6,314 nt of DNA from an uncultured Collinsella sp. (GTDB taxonomy: Bacteria; Actinomycetota; Coriobacteriia; Coriobacteriales; Coriobacteriaceae), in assembly GCA_900549085.1 (NCBI GenBank), contig URMO01000096.1, positions 1 through 6,314 of the forward strand, written 5' to 3'. Under the pieces are notes generated by a model. The model worked only from the letters and a program-made list of their open reading frames with translations, was not told where the DNA came from and did no database searches. The translations under genes and the position numbers were made by a program. Each line of letters starts with the position of its first letter. Position 1 is the stretch's first letter. Shown here piece after piece: positions 4,693-6,314 of this stretch.

Positions 4693-6087
4693 ATGTGCAA
4701 TGTTTCGCTCAACGGTACGCAGCCATCAGATGCCTCCATCCGTGTCCTGCGCGCGCTCGAGGCAGCCGGTCTTGAGGCTTGGTACGTAGGCGGTTGGGTG
4801 CGCGATGCCCTGATGGGGCGCCCCAGCCACGATGTTGATATGTGCTGCAGCGGCCTGTGGCAGGAGTCTAAAGCGGCGCTCGAGGCGGCTGATATTGCTG
4901 TGGTTGAGTCGGGCATTAAATTCGGTGGCATTACGGCTATTTGCGATGGCGAGCGCATTGAGGTCACCACCTACCGCCTGGACGGCTTTTACACCGATGG
5001 TCGACATCCCCAGAGTGTGGAGCGTGCGGTGTCGCTTGAGGACGATCTGGCGCGTCGCGACTTTACCGTCAATGCCATGGCATGGCATCCCGAGCGGGGC
5101 CTTGTCGCCCGCTACGATGGCCAGGGCGACCTGGAGCGCAAGCTCATCCGCGCCGTTGGAGATTCCAAGCGTCGTTTTAACGAGGACGCGCTTCGCATGC
5201 TGCGCGCGGTGCGTTTTGCCTGCCGTCTGGATTTTATGATTGAACCCGCGACCAAACAGGCGCTTGCCGAGTGCGCGTCGCTGCTCGATGCCGTGGCACG
5301 CGAGCGCGTTGGTATTGAGCTTGAGGGCATTCTTTCGACCGGCCACGGGGGAGACGCGATGCTGCGCTACCCCGAGCTTATTTGCGCCGCCGTGCCCGAG
5401 CTCGCGCCCGCGCGCGGGTTTGACCAGCGCAGTGTCTATCATGCGTTTAACGTCTACGAGCATATCGCCCGCGTGCTGACGGTGGCAGGGGAGCTGGCAC
5501 TGTGCGATGGCGTCGCGCCCTCGTCGAGTCTTATGTGGGCGGCGTTTTTGCACGACGTCTCCAAGCCCGATTGCTTTACGGTCGACCACGCCGGCAGCGG
5601 TCACTTCTACGGTCATCCCGAGCTCGGCGCCAAGAAGGCGCGTGTCATCATGGATCGCTTGGCGCTCTCGCACGATTTGGTGCGCGATGTGTGCCTGCTG
5701 ATCAAATACCATGACAAGCCGCTGCGTCCCGAGCGATCCTGCCTGCTCAATATGATGCGCGCGCTTTCGGGCGAGGGTGTCGATACGCCGCGTCTGATGG
5801 ATGAGCTCATGGACCTTAAGCGTGCCGATACGCTCGGCAAGGCACCGTCGTGCTTCTATTACGTCGAGACGATCGAGGAGATGCGCGCGCTGGCTCACGA
5901 GCTGCTTGCGGCGGGGGAGCCCTATACGCTTAAGATGCTTGCCATCAATGGCGGCGACTTGATTCGCGCCGGCGTCAAGCCCGGGCCGGAACTGGGGCAG
6001 CTACTCAACACGGCCCTCGACGCCGTGATTGAAGACAACATTCCCAACGAACGTGAAGCCCTCCTGGCCCACCTCAACCTGGGGTAG
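4693..6087 (+). CDS. cca: CCA tRNA nucleotidyltransferase (class II, with HD domain)
   Basis: This cytoplasmic enzyme adds or repairs the 3' CCA end of tRNAs from CTP and ATP without a template. The 464-residue protein opens with a class II nucleotidyltransferase head: YVGGWVRD (31-38), the metal-binding pair Asp47-Val-Asp49, a likely third carboxylate in EVTTYR (Glu90), RRDFTVNAMA (121-130), DGQGDL (142-147) and EDALRMLRAVRFA (164-176). A C-terminal HD domain follows, with His250, His257, His287-Asp288, Lys291 and a later KYHDKPL. The ATG is preceded by AGGAGG (4679-4684) eight bases upstream. It stands after a terminator and before a tRNA gene. Codons are noticeably less biased than in the pts and kinase genes (more TTT, GAT, ATT), fitting modest expression. 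Whether it adds full CCA or only A, as in lineages with split enzymes, cannot be decided by eye; the poly(A) polymerase relatives are a less likely alternative. Confidence 0.93.
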   Translation: MCNVSLNGTQPSDASIRVLRALEAAGLEAWYVGGWVRDALMGRPSHDVDMCCSGLWQESKAALEAADIAVVESGIKFGGITAICDGERIEVTTYRLDGFYTDGRHPQSVERAVSLEDDLARRDFTVNAMAWHPERGLVARYDGQGDLERKLIRAVGDSKRRFNEDALRMLRAVRFACRLDFMIEPATKQALAECASLLDAVARERVGIELEGILSTGHGGDAMLRYPELICAAVPELAPARGFDQRSVYHAFNVYEHIARVLTVAGELALCDGVAPSSSLMWAAFLHDVSKPDCFTVDHAGSGHFYGHPELGAKKARVIMDRLALSHDLVRDVCLLIKYHDKPLRPERSCLLNMMRALSGEGVDTPRLMDELMDLKRADTLGKAPSCFYYVETIEEMRALAHELLAAGEPYTLKMLAINGGDLIRAGVKPGPELGQLLNTALDAVIEDNIPNEREALLAHLNLG

Positions 6088-6131
6088 TCAGGTGGTTCCA
6101 TTCCATATGAGCTGCCCGGTTGACCTGCGCT

Positions 6132-6174
6132 TTCCATAACCTGCCGACAATTTTTCGGCAATTTGGAATTTCTT
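6132..6174 (+). terminator. Weak terminator-like hairpin after cca
   Basis: TGCCGA (6142-6147) pairs with TCGGCA (6155-6160) across a 7-nt loop. An outer pairing of TTCCA (6132-6136) with TGGAA (6164-6168) is followed by TTTCTT. The T-run is broken, so termination is only plausible. Together with the promoter candidate it occupies most of the 151-nt gap between cca and the tRNA gene. Confidence 0.3.
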
Positions 6175-6175
6175 C

Positions 6176-6204
6176 TTGCGCTCGCGTTTTTTGTCCCGTA
6201 ATAT
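6176..6204 (+). promoter_or_regulatory. Candidate promoter for the tRNA-Glu gene
   Basis: TTGCGC (6176-6181) and TAATAT (6199-6204) are separated by 17 nt, the ideal spacing; each matches consensus at four of six positions. The overlapping TATATT (6202-6207) fits the -10 consensus better but at 20-nt spacing. Either places initiation roughly 25-30 nt before the mature tRNA. Confidence 0.4.
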
Positions 6205-6238
6205 ATTTCCTCGCAGCACGGCAGTGCAGATGTCATGT

Positions 6239-6314
6239 GGCCCGTTCGTCTAGCGGTTTAGGACGCCGCCCTCTCAAGGCGGAGATCACCAGTTCGAATC
6301 TGGTACGGGCTACC
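6239..6314 (+). tRNA. tRNA-Glu, anticodon CUC (3' end cut by window edge)
   Basis: The cloverleaf folds cleanly. The acceptor arm GGCCCGT pairs with ACGGGCT (closing pair G1-U72). The D stem is GTCT/GGAC. The anticodon stem CCGCC/GGCGG holds the loop CTCTCAA with anticodon CTC, which reads GAG (Glu). The T stem ACCAG/CTGGT holds the loop TTCGAAT. The discriminator is A at 6312. CC at 6313-6314 suggests the CCA end is genome-encoded; its final A would fall one base outside the window. Confidence 0.93.

Noticed and set aside
4726..5898. A 390-codon minus-strand frame opposite cca
   Set aside because: It is antisense to a full-length cca with all catalytic motifs; composition-driven and without a recognisable domain.
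1..6314. CRISPR array, insertion sequence, phage or toxin-antitoxin content
   Set aside because: No regularly spaced repeats, transposase or integrase motifs, terminal repeats or small paired genes are seen. The tRNA at the right edge could be an integration site, but nothing in the window shows that.

Overview
The window is a high-GC, gene-dense piece of a bacterial chromosome with all genes on the plus strand. It carries the two general proteins of the phosphoenolpyruvate:sugar phosphotransferase system (HPr and Enzyme I), two PfkB-family sugar-phosphate kinases of the 1-phosphofructokinase type, a CCA-adding tRNA nucleotidyltransferase and, cut by the right edge, a tRNA-Glu(CUC) gene. GC content, codon choice, protein style and gene content suggest an actinobacterium of the Coriobacteriia, most like Collinsella. 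That assignment is inferred from general resemblance, not from a search.

Layout: 1-232 holds no convincing gene, but has a GC-rich hairpin (60-96) and a structured leader for ptsH in which two mutually exclusive stems can expose or hide the ribosome binding site. ptsH is 233-496. A terminator-like hairpin (542-576) and a second hairpin that abuts the next ribosome binding site fill the gap to ptsI (623-2332). A 74-nt gap with another hairpin lacking a U-tract leads to the first kinase (2407-3339), which ends at a strong terminator (3368-3399). The second kinase (3567-4499) has its own -10-like element and its own strong terminator (4525-4555). cca is 4693-6087, followed by a weak hairpin, a promoter candidate and the tRNA gene (6239 to the window end).

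How the genes fit together: Enzyme I takes phosphate from PEP and passes it to HPr, which supplies sugar-specific EII permeases encoded elsewhere. A PTS-imported fructose would arrive as fructose-1-phosphate, and a FruK-type kinase would convert it to fructose-1,6-bisphosphate for glycolysis. So ptsH-ptsI-kinase reads as a uptake-to-glycolysis unit, but no EII gene is present. cca and tRNA-Glu are an unrelated tRNA-maturation neighbourhood.

I found no convincing wholly new system. The points most worth a second look are the switch-like ptsH leader, the structured ptsH-ptsI junction, and the paired kinases. Both kinases have Cys in place of the first Gly of the usual GAGD anion-hole motif. The ptsI-linked copy also departs from family consensus at two other active-site positions and has a second Cys just after the catalytic Asp.
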